The position numbers were made by a program, and so were the translations under genes. The notes beneath the pieces were generated by a model. That model was not told the DNA's origin. It did no database searches and saw only the letters and a list, made by a program, of their open reading frames with translations. This document shows positions 1 through 11,735 of a stretch of 64,000 nt of DNA, in pieces. Each line of letters starts with the position of its first letter. Positions within the stretch are counted from its first letter, which is position 1. Origin of the DNA: Xanthostigma xanthostigma (lineage: Eukaryota; Arthropoda; Insecta; Raphidioptera; Raphidiidae); contig OY754467.1 in NCBI GenBank assembly GCA_963575645.1, forward strand, positions 33,973,108 to 34,037,107. Direction: 5' to 3'.

Positions 1-252
1 TGAAAAGTACACCATTATTATATAAAAAACACCGTTATAGCATATATCTCTTCTGCGCATGCACCGATTTTCCCCAAAAACAATAGGGCTCTTCGTATTT
101 GCATACCAAGCATCCTCCCAAGATTTGGTTTCACAGACTAACAGACGCAGAGTTTTTCCAAAAATTTGTTTTATGGATTCGGGGGACCACAAAACGAAAT
201 GATATTGTAAAATTTTTGAAAAGTGATTTTTGACCTAAGCTAGTACCATTCA
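1..252 (-). repeat. Dispersed repeat cut by the window edge
   Basis: Inverse match to 25857-26158 (GCATCCTCCCAAGATTTGGT, GATTCGGGGGACC, TGACCTAAGCTAGTACCATT). The ATT-rich end touches base 1, so it may extend outside. Confidence 0.75.
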
Positions 253-1310
253 ACAGTAACAAAAAAATCAATAAACTTGCTTTAATTCCGAAAATCAGTA
301 CCAAATGCTTATCAAGCAGAAATGTATGATAACAGCCGATTACAAAATATGTATGTAAATTGTAAATAATTAATTTGAGAAGAATTGAAAGGGCCATTTA
401 GAAATACTATAACACAAGTAACATACATACTTACATACAATGAGTAATTAGTAATTACATTTTTAGTAACGCATTCCATACAAGGAGAGAACTATTTGTA
501 TAATTATTTTCTCATAACATATACTTATAAATTTATTATGTTAATAATAATCAAGTTGTAATTTTATATCGCTATAGAAAAATTAAACGAATGATCATAT
601 AAAATTATTATTATTATATTGCGGCCCAATATGAGCGACGACCAAAGTATTGTGTTTTCGAGATAACGACAACAACCTTGACGAAAGCTGGCACATAAAA
701 TAGGGCTTCGGCTCCCAATTGATTATTGACTTATTAATCAACATTTTTCCAAAATTATTTTCTTTTATAAGGAAGACAATAGACCAATCTTGGTTTCTGG
801 CGGAGTACTTTTTTAATGAATGTATGATTTACTTATTGAATTATCTGCCAACAAAAACTAGAGACTAGTAACCGCTGTACTATAGAAAAGGCCAGCAAAT
901 ATACCTTTGCGACACACATTCATACAGAAAGAATAAGGTATGAAGAATATGAATTAATTCTAAATCTAAAGGTCAACCCTGGTTTTTTAATTATAAATTT
1001 TAAGCGTATTTATTTTATAAAACGTAAAACATTTTATTGATAGCTATAAATATTTGCATAAAAGATGAAAAGTAATAAAAAGTGCGTTCGAATCATAATT
1101 TGGTAGCAACTAAAAATCTTTTTTTTACTAAGATCGATTTCAAACAATAATTAAAATAAATTGCTCTAGCGTTAAGAACTCGTTTCACAAAAAATACGGG
1201 GTTCTATAATTAAATACAGACATATTCCATAATAACTACGTTATTTAAATAAATTACGTACATATAACTATTATAAAAGATCTTAAAATTCAAGGGCAAC
1301 AACATTTTGC
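253..1310. other. Intergenic, nothing recognised
   Basis: AT-rich, no gene or repeat boundary found. Confidence 0.5.
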
Positions 1311-1360
1311 ACAAAAAAACAGTCGTCTTCATATTTTGATGAAGACGACTGTTTTTTGTA
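1311..1360. repeat. Perfect short hairpin
   Basis: Arms of ~22 bp (AAAACAGTCGTCTTCAT and inverse) around a 6-base loop ATTTTG. Could be a miRNA-like foldback or a transposon tip; no context decides. Confidence 0.8.
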
Positions 1361-2204
1361 CGTATATTGCCCCGCGGAAGAATCTTCTGGCTTGCCCATA
1401 GAGTCTTGATGTAAATTTATTTAAATGCTAGTGTTTATGCTACAATTTATACTTTTATAATAACGCAATTGGTGCGTAAATTGTTTTAAAAGGTCAAGTA
1501 CATAGCTTTCAAAACTTTAGTACCTACCGGAAACTTGAAAACACCAATAAATTTTAAGAGAACTGCTTTAAATGACAAAAATTTCAGTCAACAACAAATA
1601 CAATGTGATACAGATATTAGTTGAACAAAAAAAAACATATTTTGTTGAATGTATGAGTTTGTCATTTCCAATTTTTTAACGAATTTTTCAAATCAATAGC
1701 TTTGGTTAAATTATATTTTAGACAAAATCACAACAGTTTGCTATATTTAGTGTATCTTGTACATGGTAAAAGTCCTGAATTTATCTGGGATCCTGATCCT
1801 GAATGCTGCGAGGGCCAGTGACGATAAAAGCTGTTTTAAACTGTGTTATTTGCTTTACAATAGATTTAGCTAACAATAATTAAAATATTTGTCATATCAT
1901 CCATTCAATTTCCGTCAAACCAAGATAATGCTCAATAAGCGACGAAAATTCGCTGGTGAAATCTTAATTTAAAAACATTTCTGGTAATCTGACATCAGCG
2001 TTTATAACAATAAAATATATTATGTATCATTTCTAAGGTGCGTGAAGATCTGATCGTGTAGTAAATAATGTATATATATTATGTGTATATAATCATTTAG
2101 CAACATCGATAAAATCATATGTCTCTTCAACATGCAATGGTCCAGTGTTGTCAGGTGTAGGGATATTTTTCAATTTATGAAATAGATTTCTTTATACCAC
2201 ATAA
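1361..2204. other. Intergenic, nothing recognised
   Basis: AT-rich, no gene. Confidence 0.5.
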
Positions 2205-2820
2205 TATATAATAATTACTATATGAAGCATTTTCTATTTACTCAATGTGTGGTGAGCGAAGACAACAAAGTGCATCGAAAATATATCTGCGTCTCTTTTT
2301 TGGAAGTAATTCCTTGGTTATTCCGACAATATAATATTATCCTTCTATATGGCTGGCAAAGATCGGGAGAAAGACTTAAACACTACGGTGCAGACATTTA
2401 TACGTCTGCCTCACTTATTATACTCTGAGTCTCATGCGCATGTCCGTGAATGGATGCGCGTCAGTTTGCACAAGGGACTAAGGTTGTGAAACGGAGCTCT
2501 ATTCCACTTATTAATTGCCCCACTACAGACGCGACACTTGTCCACAACGGATCAAGTAAAAAGAAACAGATAGATACAGTAATTTGCCGTCTCACTTCAT
2601 GGGCCACGCTTCCACTTACGGCAACTAGCAGTATATAAGTTATTAAATATATGGCATGCTCCATATATGTCTATCAAAAGTTTTATGTCTTTATCTATGG
2701 CGTTAGTCAATCAGAACCAACGAGCTCTTACGACTTAAAAGAAGACATAAGTATACCTATGTTTGCACCCTAATGGTTCGATTGCGATTTTATCCCTATG
2801 CCAATAAAAGTATATTATGC
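2205..2820. repeat. Dispersed repeat, longer copy
   Basis: Two blocks, 2207-2335 and 2738-2815, match 30900-31020 and 31190-31280 in the same order. The ~400 bp between differ. Open frames inside (2222-2428, 2450-2638) are not supported as genes. Confidence 0.65.
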
Positions 2821-3187
2821 CTTATTATACTTACATCAAATTAAATGATTTGTCTGAAAGAGCTCACAATTATATCGAATACACGCAACAATCCAATGAC
2901 ATCATTATTTTAACATCTTGTTTGTTGGACTAAACGTATAATCAATGATTTATTCAAGACATATCCGTGATCTTCGAATTGCTAATGTGCGTTTACATTG
3001 AAATTTAATTCATTGTCATTTTGAATGGTGTCTAGAGGATATCATTCTTGTTAGTTTTTACACGCTTTATATTAGTTTCACTTATAAGTTTGTATGTATG
3101 TATGTAAGTATGTATGTTTGTAAACTCGTTTGGACTACAGCAAGTGGTTTATATAGCGGTATAATATGCCCAGCACAGTAAGTACAC

Positions 3188-3275
3188 TGGCTAGCCGTGC
3201 GGTCTAAGGCACGGGTCTTCGCTATAACGTCAACTCTCGGCATCACGGGTCGTGGGTTCTAATTCCGTCCACGCC
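3188..3275 (+). repeat. tRNA-Leu-like sequence, probably a SINE head or tRNA pseudogene
   Basis: TAGCCGTGCGGTCTAAGGC resembles a tRNA-Leu A box, and GTGGGTTCTAATTCC a B box, with a long variable region between. The 3' CCACGCC lacks a proper 5' acceptor partner and an A-run follows. It is therefore not called a functional tRNA. Confidence 0.55.
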
Positions 3276-3321
3276 GAAAAAAAAATTGTTTATTTTTCGG
3301 CAAATTTTTGACAATAAATCG

Positions 3322-3502
3322 AACTAAAAAGTGGAAAATAAATATAGTTTAAAAAAAACTAAAAAACACGCTTTATATCGAAATAAAAAGTAAAAAATAT
3401 TTTTTTTAAAATAAGCTTAAAAAGCGTGGGGCGCTCGATGTACGAAAATGTGGAACAAAGCGCCCCATGCTTTTTAAGCTTATTTTTAAAAAAAATATTT
3501 CT
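3322..3502. mobile_element. Palindromic MITE, right arm truncated
   Basis: Same family as 17670-17908 (ACGCTTTATATCG, ATAAGCTTAAAAAGCGTGGG). The loop is in the opposite orientation (CGATGTACGAAAATGTGGAA), and the right arm stops after ~40 bp. Confidence 0.88.
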
Positions 3503-3547
3503 GACTAATAGATAGATTATACCCGTCCGTTTGGTAGAGCAGCATTG

Positions 3548-3878
3548 AGGCCTCTGCACACAAGGCTAGATTTGTCGCTAGATTCCTTGCTAAATTTGGC
3601 TACTAGTTTTCTAGCGCTGGTTTTCTTGATTGCTTTTATATGCTCACTTCGGACGAGACGTTTTTTCAAGCTTATTTTGAGGATAGATCTGATGCGCGCG
3701 CAGTGACAAAACGTGTCTGTTATCTGGGCAGAATGACGCCATGTTGGTCTGTGGGCTCACGTGACAAGATACTGCTTCCTGATTGGTTCTTGCTCAGAGC
3801 AATCAGAGGACCTAGCAAGAAAAATAGGCCCAGCAGAAGTTCGAGCAGTGTTTCCAGCCTCGTGCAGTGCAGCGGCCT
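3548..3878. mobile_element. PIF/Harbinger-like MITE, internally deleted copy
   Basis: 331 bp, AGGCCTCTGCACACAAGGC to the inverse of CTCGTGCAGTGCAGCGGCCT; flanks TTG / TTT are degenerate. About 100 bp shorter than 14266-14695. Confidence 0.82.
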
Positions 3879-4521
3879 TTTAAATACGCAAGCCTCTCCC
3901 CGCCCATACATTAAAAAGTTCCCCCAACTTTATACTTAAAACTATTTGTCCTTAAAGATAATTCAAAATTTCCAAAAAGATTTAAACAATCGATCATCTT
4001 CTCCTTGCATTTTAGATCCTAGTCCATGTTATTCCGTTTATTATGACAGACCGAGTTAATAATAAGGTGTTACCTGTGTTAACGTACCTACCATCACTTT
4101 CAAAGTCATGATCATTGTCTACGTCATTTAGGCGAGGCGTGAGCAGCTGAATCTGATATCATTCCGCAGTACCAATCCCATTAATCATGAAAGAGAGACT
4201 GCGATTTTGACCAAAAAATTTGTAAGGATCGTCGCCAACACGCCTTCTAGACTATATAATAATAATTGTGTTCTCTAAAGACTAACAAATAATAATTATT
4301 ATATTATCTACTTCGGTGGACCTTTTTCATGCACGTTGAAAAATTCACGATTTAACGCATGTCGGTAGAGCAGTACCCATCGTTTAGAGAAGATAGCGGC
4401 GTCATTTCTGCGCACAAACAAGTTTCGGGTCAGACGGGTCTGTTTTCTAACAAGGGGCTGTCCTGTGATTATGGTCGTTTAAAGTGTAAATACACAAATA
4501 ACTCTGTTTCTTTATTGCTTA
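3879..4521. other. Intergenic, nothing recognised
   Basis: No gene-like frame; AT-rich. Confidence 0.5.
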
Positions 4522-4997
4522 CTAGCCGTTACCCGCGGCTTCGCACGCAATTGAGACGAAACACGGATGCGTTCCCATTATTTGGCATATAGTTACTCCT
4601 TTAAATTTCAAAACTGATGACATTCACGTGATCAACGTCCTGAAAAACCTTGAAAATGACATCCATGCTGAATTTAGACTATTTACCTCTTTTCACCCTC
4701 TGAAGGGGTTGTTTTTGAAAAATCATGAAACGTGTTTATTTATTTGTTGACAGGAGTAATCCTGCGCATTTTCGAATTAATACATCTATATCTTATATGA
4801 TTTCTCCATGCAAATTTTGAACTCCCGTTACACCTTTCTTAGGGTTTGAATTTCCAACAATCTGTTCCAGCGGATGCCTACGTCATAATAACTATCTGTG
4901 AGCCAAATTTCGGCCTAATCCGTCCAGTGGTTTGAGCTGTGCGATGACAGATCAGTCAGTCAGTCAATCAGTCACTGTTTCCTTTTATATATTTAGA
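4522..4997 (-). mobile_element. Helitron-like element, both ends intact
   Basis: On the minus strand A|TCTAAATATATAAAAGGAAA (4997), GACTGATTGACTGACTGACT, ... GAAGCCGCGGGTAACGG then CTAG|T (4522). The A-T insertion junction and CTAG terminus after a G/C hairpin are diagnostic of Helitron relatives. 476 bp, non-coding. Confidence 0.82.
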
Positions 4998-5439
4998 TTA
5001 TTTATACATAAACTTGAAAGCTCGACGTTATATCTACTCTGTTCTGTGAAACATGGGTTACAAGTGGCAGACTTCTTGTATACTGTGACTTGTTCCGGTT
5101 AGAGATTAAAGTGGCGTTAGTATAAATTTAAATATTGTATACAAGAATGTGTCAGAAGATGTGATTAAGTTTAATTGGTTATTCAAATCAAGCCACAGAA
5201 CAGGAGATATATAATTATGTGTTTATTTAGTATGTATATTTGTTATCTGTCGTCTTGAAATGTCATGGCAAATTGTATATCAGTTGTGGAAATGTCTTTG
5301 TTTAGCACTATATACGTAATTCACTATTTTTCACTATACAACGAGTGCTCTTTGTTAATGAAAAACTATTGGACGTGTATTCTAATCATTCAATTTTGAA
5401 AGCCCTTGACATTTGGAGATCCAGAGCTTAAGACCCTGT

Positions 5440-5645
5440 GTAGATCCGTCAAAAAAATTGGTTGTCTGTAAAGTCGGTTTACAGACGATAGTTTTACGTG
5501 ATAACGTATTCCGCTCGAATATCATATTTAATAATCACGCACAGGGTCAGGCGGAACGTTACACTTTTTCGTGCATGCAGCCGGTGTTTCATCTTTTTAT
5601 ATTGACGTGATTCATTAATTTATAAGACGTTATCACGTCAATAAT
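5440..5645. mobile_element. MITE with ACGTGATAACGT ends (copy at 5.5 kb)
   Basis: TTACGTGATAACGTATTCC at 5494 and the inverse GACGTTATCACGTC at 5626; shares GCACAGGGTCAGGCGGAACG with 36545-36820. Homology continues leftward to about 5440. Confidence 0.82.
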
Positions 5646-6053
5646 TTATGTTCTATTTCTCCTATCTTCTACATATAATAATTATAATAATTCGAATCTA
5701 TGATATTGCATCTTTCGCTTCAAATTTAGGTTAATTTTATTTATTCAAATTACTCACCACCTATAATAATAATTGTTTTTTTAACTTTCTTTCTTTCGTA
5801 TTTATTTTAAGTCTCAAAGATTAACTGTCATAATATTTGGAAACAATTGTTTCATTGTTTATATAAAATTCCAAAACCTACTTATCTACAATATTTAAGT
5901 ATTTTCATACGTCAAAAAATTGATTTTTATAATGATAAAATTTGTAAGAAAACGATTTTTTCGAGAGATGAGACCTAGCTAAAACGATTTTTTGCCCCTC
6001 AAAATCCCTTTTCAGTAAATTTCATCCAAATCGTTAGGGCCGTTTTGAAGAAA

Positions 6054-6172
6054 AGCACGCACAGGGTCAGGCGGAACGTTAGGAACGTTACACTTTTTCG
6101 TGCATGCAGCCGGTGTTTCATCAATTTATAAGATTGGTGATTCATCAATTTATAAGACGTTATCACGTCAAA
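6054..6172. mobile_element. Partial ACGTGATAACGT MITE with internal duplications
   Basis: Contains ACGCACAGGGTCAGGCGGAA, a doubled GGAACGTTA, and a doubled ATTCATCAATTTATAAGA-type block, ending GACGTTATCACGTC. The left end is missing. Confidence 0.75.
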
Positions 6173-7025
6173 AACAATGCGTGTTATGCACAACTTCCGA
6201 CATCTTTCCCCGTAAACTAACACGTGAGCAAAAGATATAAAACAATTATTATAATTCTATATGTGTCATGGGGCCAAATATCAGTCTTTATAAATCTCGC
6301 AAATGTAGAGGTCTGGGTTGGCGTGCTTTCGCCCGTCGCTCATTGACCGCAGGTGAGGTTTACGTCATCTAGAACAAGACGATGTCGTCCACGGAGGGAA
6401 TTACTGCCACAGCTGGCTTGATCGCGGTGAAAGAACTGACATGTATTCGTGAACTTTGCAAAGGTCAACACTTCCGAATGGATTTCCTATTCATGTTAAT
6501 ATAAATCCTGTGGAGGAGGATAATATTATAATCTGATGCAAATCAGTTTTCTCTTCTTTGAAATGGTTCCTTGTGAAAGTGACAAAGAAAAAAAGATAAG
6601 ATTTTAGGAACGAAAAAGCAGCATGAATTTTAGTCCAGAATTGTAAACATAGAAGTTTGTTTCCGACTGCAGGCAGTCTACAATCTCTTTGTTACATCCC
6701 CAAATGTCTGGTTTCTAGATTCTTCAGATTGCCTCATTTTTGCAGACCAATTCAGTTATCTGTCAACATTTCCCCTTCACCTTCTGCATTGTCAAGAAAC
6801 CTCAAAATCGACAATTTTGCGTTTATACAGATTCTCCTCTTTTCAATCCCTGAAGAGTATCATTTCAGGTGATTTAATTTTTACAGATCAGTACCAAAAA
6901 GGATAATCAACAACAATTCCAAATTTCAGCTTCCTAAGTCGTCAGGATTGGTAGATGAACCAAAAAATCCTGACAATATTCAAATAATTCTAAACAGAAT
7001 ACATGAACTGTTCTTGTAGTCTAAG
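6173..7025. other. Intergenic; G/C-richer patch at 6300-6400
   Basis: 6300-6420 (GGCGTGCTTTCGCCCGTCGC then TCATTGACCGCAG|GTGAGG) is more complex than its surroundings and contains a donor-like GTGAGG. No protein or RNA was recognised. Confidence 0.35.
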
Positions 7026-7513
7026 ATCCGGTATTAGAAATATATACCCTCATCTGATATTTGATGATGACAAAGATAAATTGCCTAGCTAAATCGCGTA
7101 CCGATGCTGTTAAATTAAATAAATTCTAATTAAATTTTTTAGATCAACTTCCCCGATTTGTTAATCATAAAAATAGAGACTAAGATGAGAGAATATGACA
7201 CAAGGAATTGGAATATACCATTGATTCTATACAAAATATAGATCATCCACATAAACATACCTTGTAAATAGTTGTGTTCTGTGTACTTTGAGTATATTTG
7301 TTTTGTTAACATTTTATTTGTGGCATATTCTCTCATCTTAGGCTCGATGCTTATGATTAACAAATCGGGGAAGTTGATTCAAAAAAGTCAATTAGAATTT
7401 AATTAATTATAGGCAACCCGCATGTGCGATTTATCAATGTATATATTATCTAACATATAATCTTTGCCATCATCAATAATAACAGATGAGGGTATATATT
7501 TCTAATACCGGAT
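7026..7513. repeat. Fold-back element, ~150-bp arms
   Basis: ATCCGGTATTAGAAATATAT then ACCCTCATCTG outer blocks and CAACTTCCCCGATTTGTTAA inner blocks are inverted at 7325-7513. The reading frames inside are by-products. Confidence 0.9.
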
Positions 7514-7937
7514 CTCGCACTATTGACACTTGATCATTACTACAAACAACATTATTGTATTATGTGTTTCAAACGCGGATTTTGTTTGGATAGAGGGCTT
7601 TCAACCGGATCTGATGGTGTCTTTAAGACACTATGCAAATTTCCAATACATTACTCTGTAGCTTTATTATCTGACCGGCACGGTTTAATCCAATGTCCAA
7701 TGACATCATAGTGTGTATATAATAATATAATCATACGTTATCCACCGTATCGTGGGCGACTGAGTGGAGAGTATATTTTACAGTTGTTATTTTTAACTCT
7801 GCGAGCATATCTTGCACAATATTCATCGAAGAATAATTCATTAGAACTAATTTCAATCTATTAAACAGCGTGCGAAAAAGTGTATTATTCATTTTAAGCT
7901 TAAAGAATGGGAGTTTTTTATGTTCTGAATATAATTG
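7514..7937. other. Intergenic, no supported gene
   Basis: A 62-codon open frame at 7523-7711 has no recognisable features. Confidence 0.45.
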
Positions 7938-8381
7938 AAGTGTAAACTCCATTTAACGTCACTCGATCTAACGACAAACTCCTTAAAACGTCGAAATTAC
8001 TTAGCTCTAGTCGGTTTGCCTTGTTGCTCATACGATGATACACTCTAAATAACCACTCACACCCACTCTAAATAACGAAACAATACGTCATCATTGGGCA
8101 ATAAACAGCACTTGTTTGTTATTTTATTGCTTTGTTGTCAGAATCATGCGTACCGAAGATTCTAAGAAATTCTTTCTTTTTATTGTTGGGATTATCTTTA
8201 GTATGTTTAGCTCAGCTGTAATTTGTTTGTTGGTCACTTGTAAATTTCATATATTATGAGTAAATACATATTAGGTATATTAATATTAATGGATTATTTC
8301 TCCTCTCCGTTTAACGACAACTCTCAATAACGCCAGAAAGTGCACAGTCCTTTGAGTGTCGCTATATAGAGTTTATACTGT
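7938..8381. mobile_element. pogo/Tigger-like MITE
   Basis: Left GTGTAAACTCCATTTAACGT, right the inverse of CAGTATAAACTCTATATAGC; subterminal AACGACAAACTCC / AACGACAACTCTC. No transposase. Confidence 0.6.
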
Positions 8382-8410
8382 ATTTTTAAAGACAAAGCGT
8401 CAATCTTCAA

Positions 8411-8582
8411 TCCCATGTCTCGAGTGTCGTGAACACCAAGGCAAATATAATTTATTCGCAAATATACATTTTGAATCTAAATAAACAACCTTACCGTTTC
8501 GAATTTATTTAGATTTCAAATGTACACGTAGCTTGTTGATGAATAAATTTCATTCGACGCGATATTCGCGACTCTTGAGTGA
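8411..8582. repeat. Small inverted-repeat element
   Basis: TACATTTTGAATCTAAATAAA (8464) is inverted at 8503-8524, with further pairing outward (AATTTATTCGC; CTCGAGTGTCG versus CGCGACTCTTGAG). Confidence 0.65.
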
Positions 8583-8890
8583 TAGAATAAGGTACCTTGA
8601 CCCAGGTGATTGACAGTAGGTAATTGCTATTTTCAGTGCTACCCTCTTGATTTTTTTAGAGTTTTTAATCACATGGTGGCAAAGTTAGAGGGGGAAGGGA
8701 CGTTAGAATACTTTAGGAGTTTATATCTCGATAAATATTCATCTAAGAAAAAAAATCACTTGACAACTTTTATTACAATTTTGAAAACCTGTCCGACGAT
8801 ACCCCACGCAAAGGTGTGCGCAAAAATACCATTTTTCATCCCTCAGTTCGATGTATGGAAAGCTACCCCAAAATAATTTTTATTATATAA

Positions 8891-9477
8891 CTAGCGGCCT
8901 GGTTGGCTTCGCTCGAATTTGTAGATTTCCACCGTTGCAAAGTTGGTCTCCACGAAAAGCGTTTTTATTTTAACGCGATAATATATATATATTCGAGCAC
9001 TCCGGCTGCGCCGTCGTGCTCAATACCTTAACCTCAGCAACACGTGGTGGTTATGCTATTGAATTGTAGCTTATATGAAACGTTGCGCCATCTATTGAAT
9101 ATTCACTCAATCCAGTCAACAGGTATCGCCATCTGTTAGAATCCTTTGGAGCTAAGCACTCCGGCTGCGCCGTCGTGCTCGATACCTTAACCTCAGCAAC
9201 ACGTGGTGGTTATGCTATTGAATTGTAGCTTATATGAAACGTTGCGCCATCTATTGAATATTCACTCAATCCAGTCAACAGATAATTATGACTGTCAGGG
9301 AAAAGACAAATAATTTGCAATAAAATAATATTGCGACTATAAATTGAAATGTAAGCTATCCTATCTTTCAAGTTGGGTCGAATTGCACACGGTGTGCAAA
9401 TCAAATTTAAAATCGGTTCAGTAGTTTAGGAGTTCATCGCGGACAAACATGTGACACGTAATTTTTATATATAAAGA
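8891..9477 (-). mobile_element. Helitron-like element with internal duplication
   Basis: Read on the minus strand: A|TCTTTATATATAAAAATTAC (9477) to CGAAGCCAACCAGGCCGCTAG|T (8891), the canonical A|TC...CTAG|T arrangement. A 127-bp block is repeated directly (8996-9122 and 9155-9281, about one mismatch), including AGCACTCCGGCTGCGCCGTC. No Rep/helicase coding. Confidence 0.8.
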
Positions 9478-9850
9478 TCATTATATGGCGGATCTAGGCA
9501 ATTATTTGTTATGATGCAATAGCCCTATAACTTTATAGATCCATGGCAGTAATAGATAATGGCAAAAACAAACACTAACTTTGATAGTAGTAATTGCGTT
9601 AATAAATGACTAACTATAAGGAAAGTCCTTCAAATTCCTCGTATTGTTTTCACCTTGTGCATCGTTGATAATTGAAATTCCGTAAAAAGTGTGATTTCAC
9701 ACTTCCATTCATTAATTTGTTTTTTGGATTTCCCTACTCGTTGCAGGATCTAGGATATTCAACGGATAAATAAATGGCAGATACTAATTAATTATCATTG
9801 TTATTATTCATTACTATCTGTACGATAATTTTTGAATAAGTTCTGTCTAA

Positions 9851-10262
9851 AGGCCGTTGCCAAGAGGATAGTTTTTTCACCAGAAACAGTGCTAGGACTT
9901 GGCTTGGTTGCCGTGCGGGTTACGAAGATGGAAATGACGTCACTGCGGGCTGATGGATTTCAAAATTAAAACGGAGTCTATTTTTCTTGCTTGTTCATCT
10001 GATTGTATCAAGCAAGAACCAATCAGGAAACAGTATCTTGTCACGCGGACTACACGGACAAACGCCCACAAACACTGTGCCATAGTGTGTGTTCTGTTCA
10101 GAGACTATAAAATTCCACGTTTGTTAACAGTCTATCATTGCGCGCGCACCAAACCCATCTACAAATCAAACTTCAAACACCTAAAAGCCATCACAAAAAC
10201 CAACGCTTGAAAACAGTTACTTCTAGCAAGGAATCTAGCGGCAAAACCAGCCTCGTTTGCAA
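9851..10262. mobile_element. PIF/Harbinger-like MITE, worn copy at 9.9 kb
   Basis: TAA then AGGCCGTTGCCAAGAGGATA; inner blocks AATGACGTCACTGCGGGC and CAAGAACCAATCAGGAAACA; right end CAGCCTCGTTTGCAACTT is degraded. Confidence 0.8.
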
Positions 10263-10779
10263 CTTTAAAGTGTAAAAACAAATATAGTTTAGCTAGTAAA
10301 GCGTCCATCCGAAATTCTGAAGTTCCGGCTAGTCCATAAGCTATAATTAACTAAGTATTATACTTCGTTATCGTTATTGGAATCGACGCAAGGATTGAAA
10401 AGTCATGAAAATGCATTATTTACTTTAAAAATATGTTACTGTTAAAAAAATTGCTTATATAGATCTTTTTTTTGTTTTTAGTTTAATTTTATTTTTATTT
10501 TTTACTATCGAAACATGTATAACTTTCAAGGTCTCTGCTGACGTATTTATTTAAGACAATAATTTATTTTTAAGATTTTTATAATTTTTATATTTTTCAT
10601 AATTTATAAATTTTTATACAGGTATTTTACATCAATAAAAGAGAATCGAAATATCGTTTATGTTTGTGATACGAAATTACGTATTTATCTTTAATTATAT
10701 GGTTATATATATAAATACGGGAAGGAAAAAAGAGTGTGGTGCCGATTTGAGTGTGTTAATTCGCACACATTGTGATAAA

Positions 10780-10925
10780 ACATACATCGATCTCTTCGGT
10801 TTAATGAGCGGGAGTGCACAATACATGTTTCATCACGAATCGATTTTACTTGCGTTAATTAGTACACACAGAAATAACGCAAGTAATATCGATTCAGGAG
10901 AGATCCATCTAATAACAAAAGAACC
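10780..10925. repeat. Inverted repeat within a chance open frame
   Basis: ATCGATCTCT...GAGAGATCCAT and AATCGATTTTACTTGCGTTA / inverse pair around 10860. The 90-codon open frame at 10660-10932 is explained by this symmetry and is not supported as a gene. Confidence 0.6.
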
Positions 10926-11354
10926 TCAATAGCGTTCAAACTTCAAAAGTTAATGAATTACGGTCGAATTTCGACCACTGGCAAAACACTATTTATATCC
11001 TTAAGGTTCGACAAACGGTAACTTTATGTTGAAAGGTCTAGAACTCCATGAAAGTTGAAGATCATTAATGAAATAATGTTCTTCTTGCGATTTTTACCCA
11101 CGACGGAACGGAGCAGGTATATGCGTTTAGGGTGATATTGTTTTTTTTTTTATTATTATTTATGGAAAAAAAGTGTGTATCGACTATCAGGGTCATAAGC
11201 ACTACTGCCATAAGGCATATTATACAATAACTTGGATATATCATACAATACGGTATACGATCTTTGATTGTTTGTGCACTCGAATGTCGCCATTTATCTC
11301 GAAATCGTAAAATGTTTGTAATTTATCTGCAATGGTTTTTAGCGCAAGAAATCT

Positions 11355-11735
11355 CTAAAAAGTTTAAAATAAAATAAAAAACAAAAATAAAAATTTTGAA
11401 AAAATCCACGACGGCTGTAAACGTTGTAATTGAAAAAGGATTAAATAAAATTTTGAAACCCCCGACTAAACGGACGTAAGTAATCAAAGAAAATCTGTCG
11501 GGGGCCATTCGCTGCCCTGAAATTAACTAAAATATTACAACTTTCAAATCACGTTGGGTACGTAAATAAATGTAGTCTTCTTTTGATATTTTCCTATTCT
11601 TAATTGAGGGCAGCGAATGGCAGCCCCCTTTTAGTCGGGGGGTTTCAAAATTTTATTTAACCCTTTTTCAATTACAAGGTTTACATCCGTCGTGGGTTTT
11701 TTCAACATTTTTAATTTTGTTTTTAATATATTGAA
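11355..11735. repeat. Fold-back element, ~125-bp arms
   Basis: TTGAAAAAATCCACGACGGC, AAACCCCCGACTAAA and GGCCATTCGCTGCCCT on the left are inverted on the right (11606-11730). The left arm carries ~26 extra bases between the last two blocks. Confidence 0.88.

Noticed and set aside
3188..3275. Functional tRNA-Leu gene
   Set aside because: The 5' acceptor strand does not pair with CCACGCC and the anticodon arm is not convincing.
8996..9281. CRISPR-like repeat array
   Set aside because: Only two direct copies, inside a Helitron-like element in a eukaryotic genome.
10660..10932. 90-codon open frame as a gene
   Set aside because: It overlaps an inverted repeat (AATCGATTTTACTTGCGTTA and inverse) that explains the frame, and no motif was recognised.
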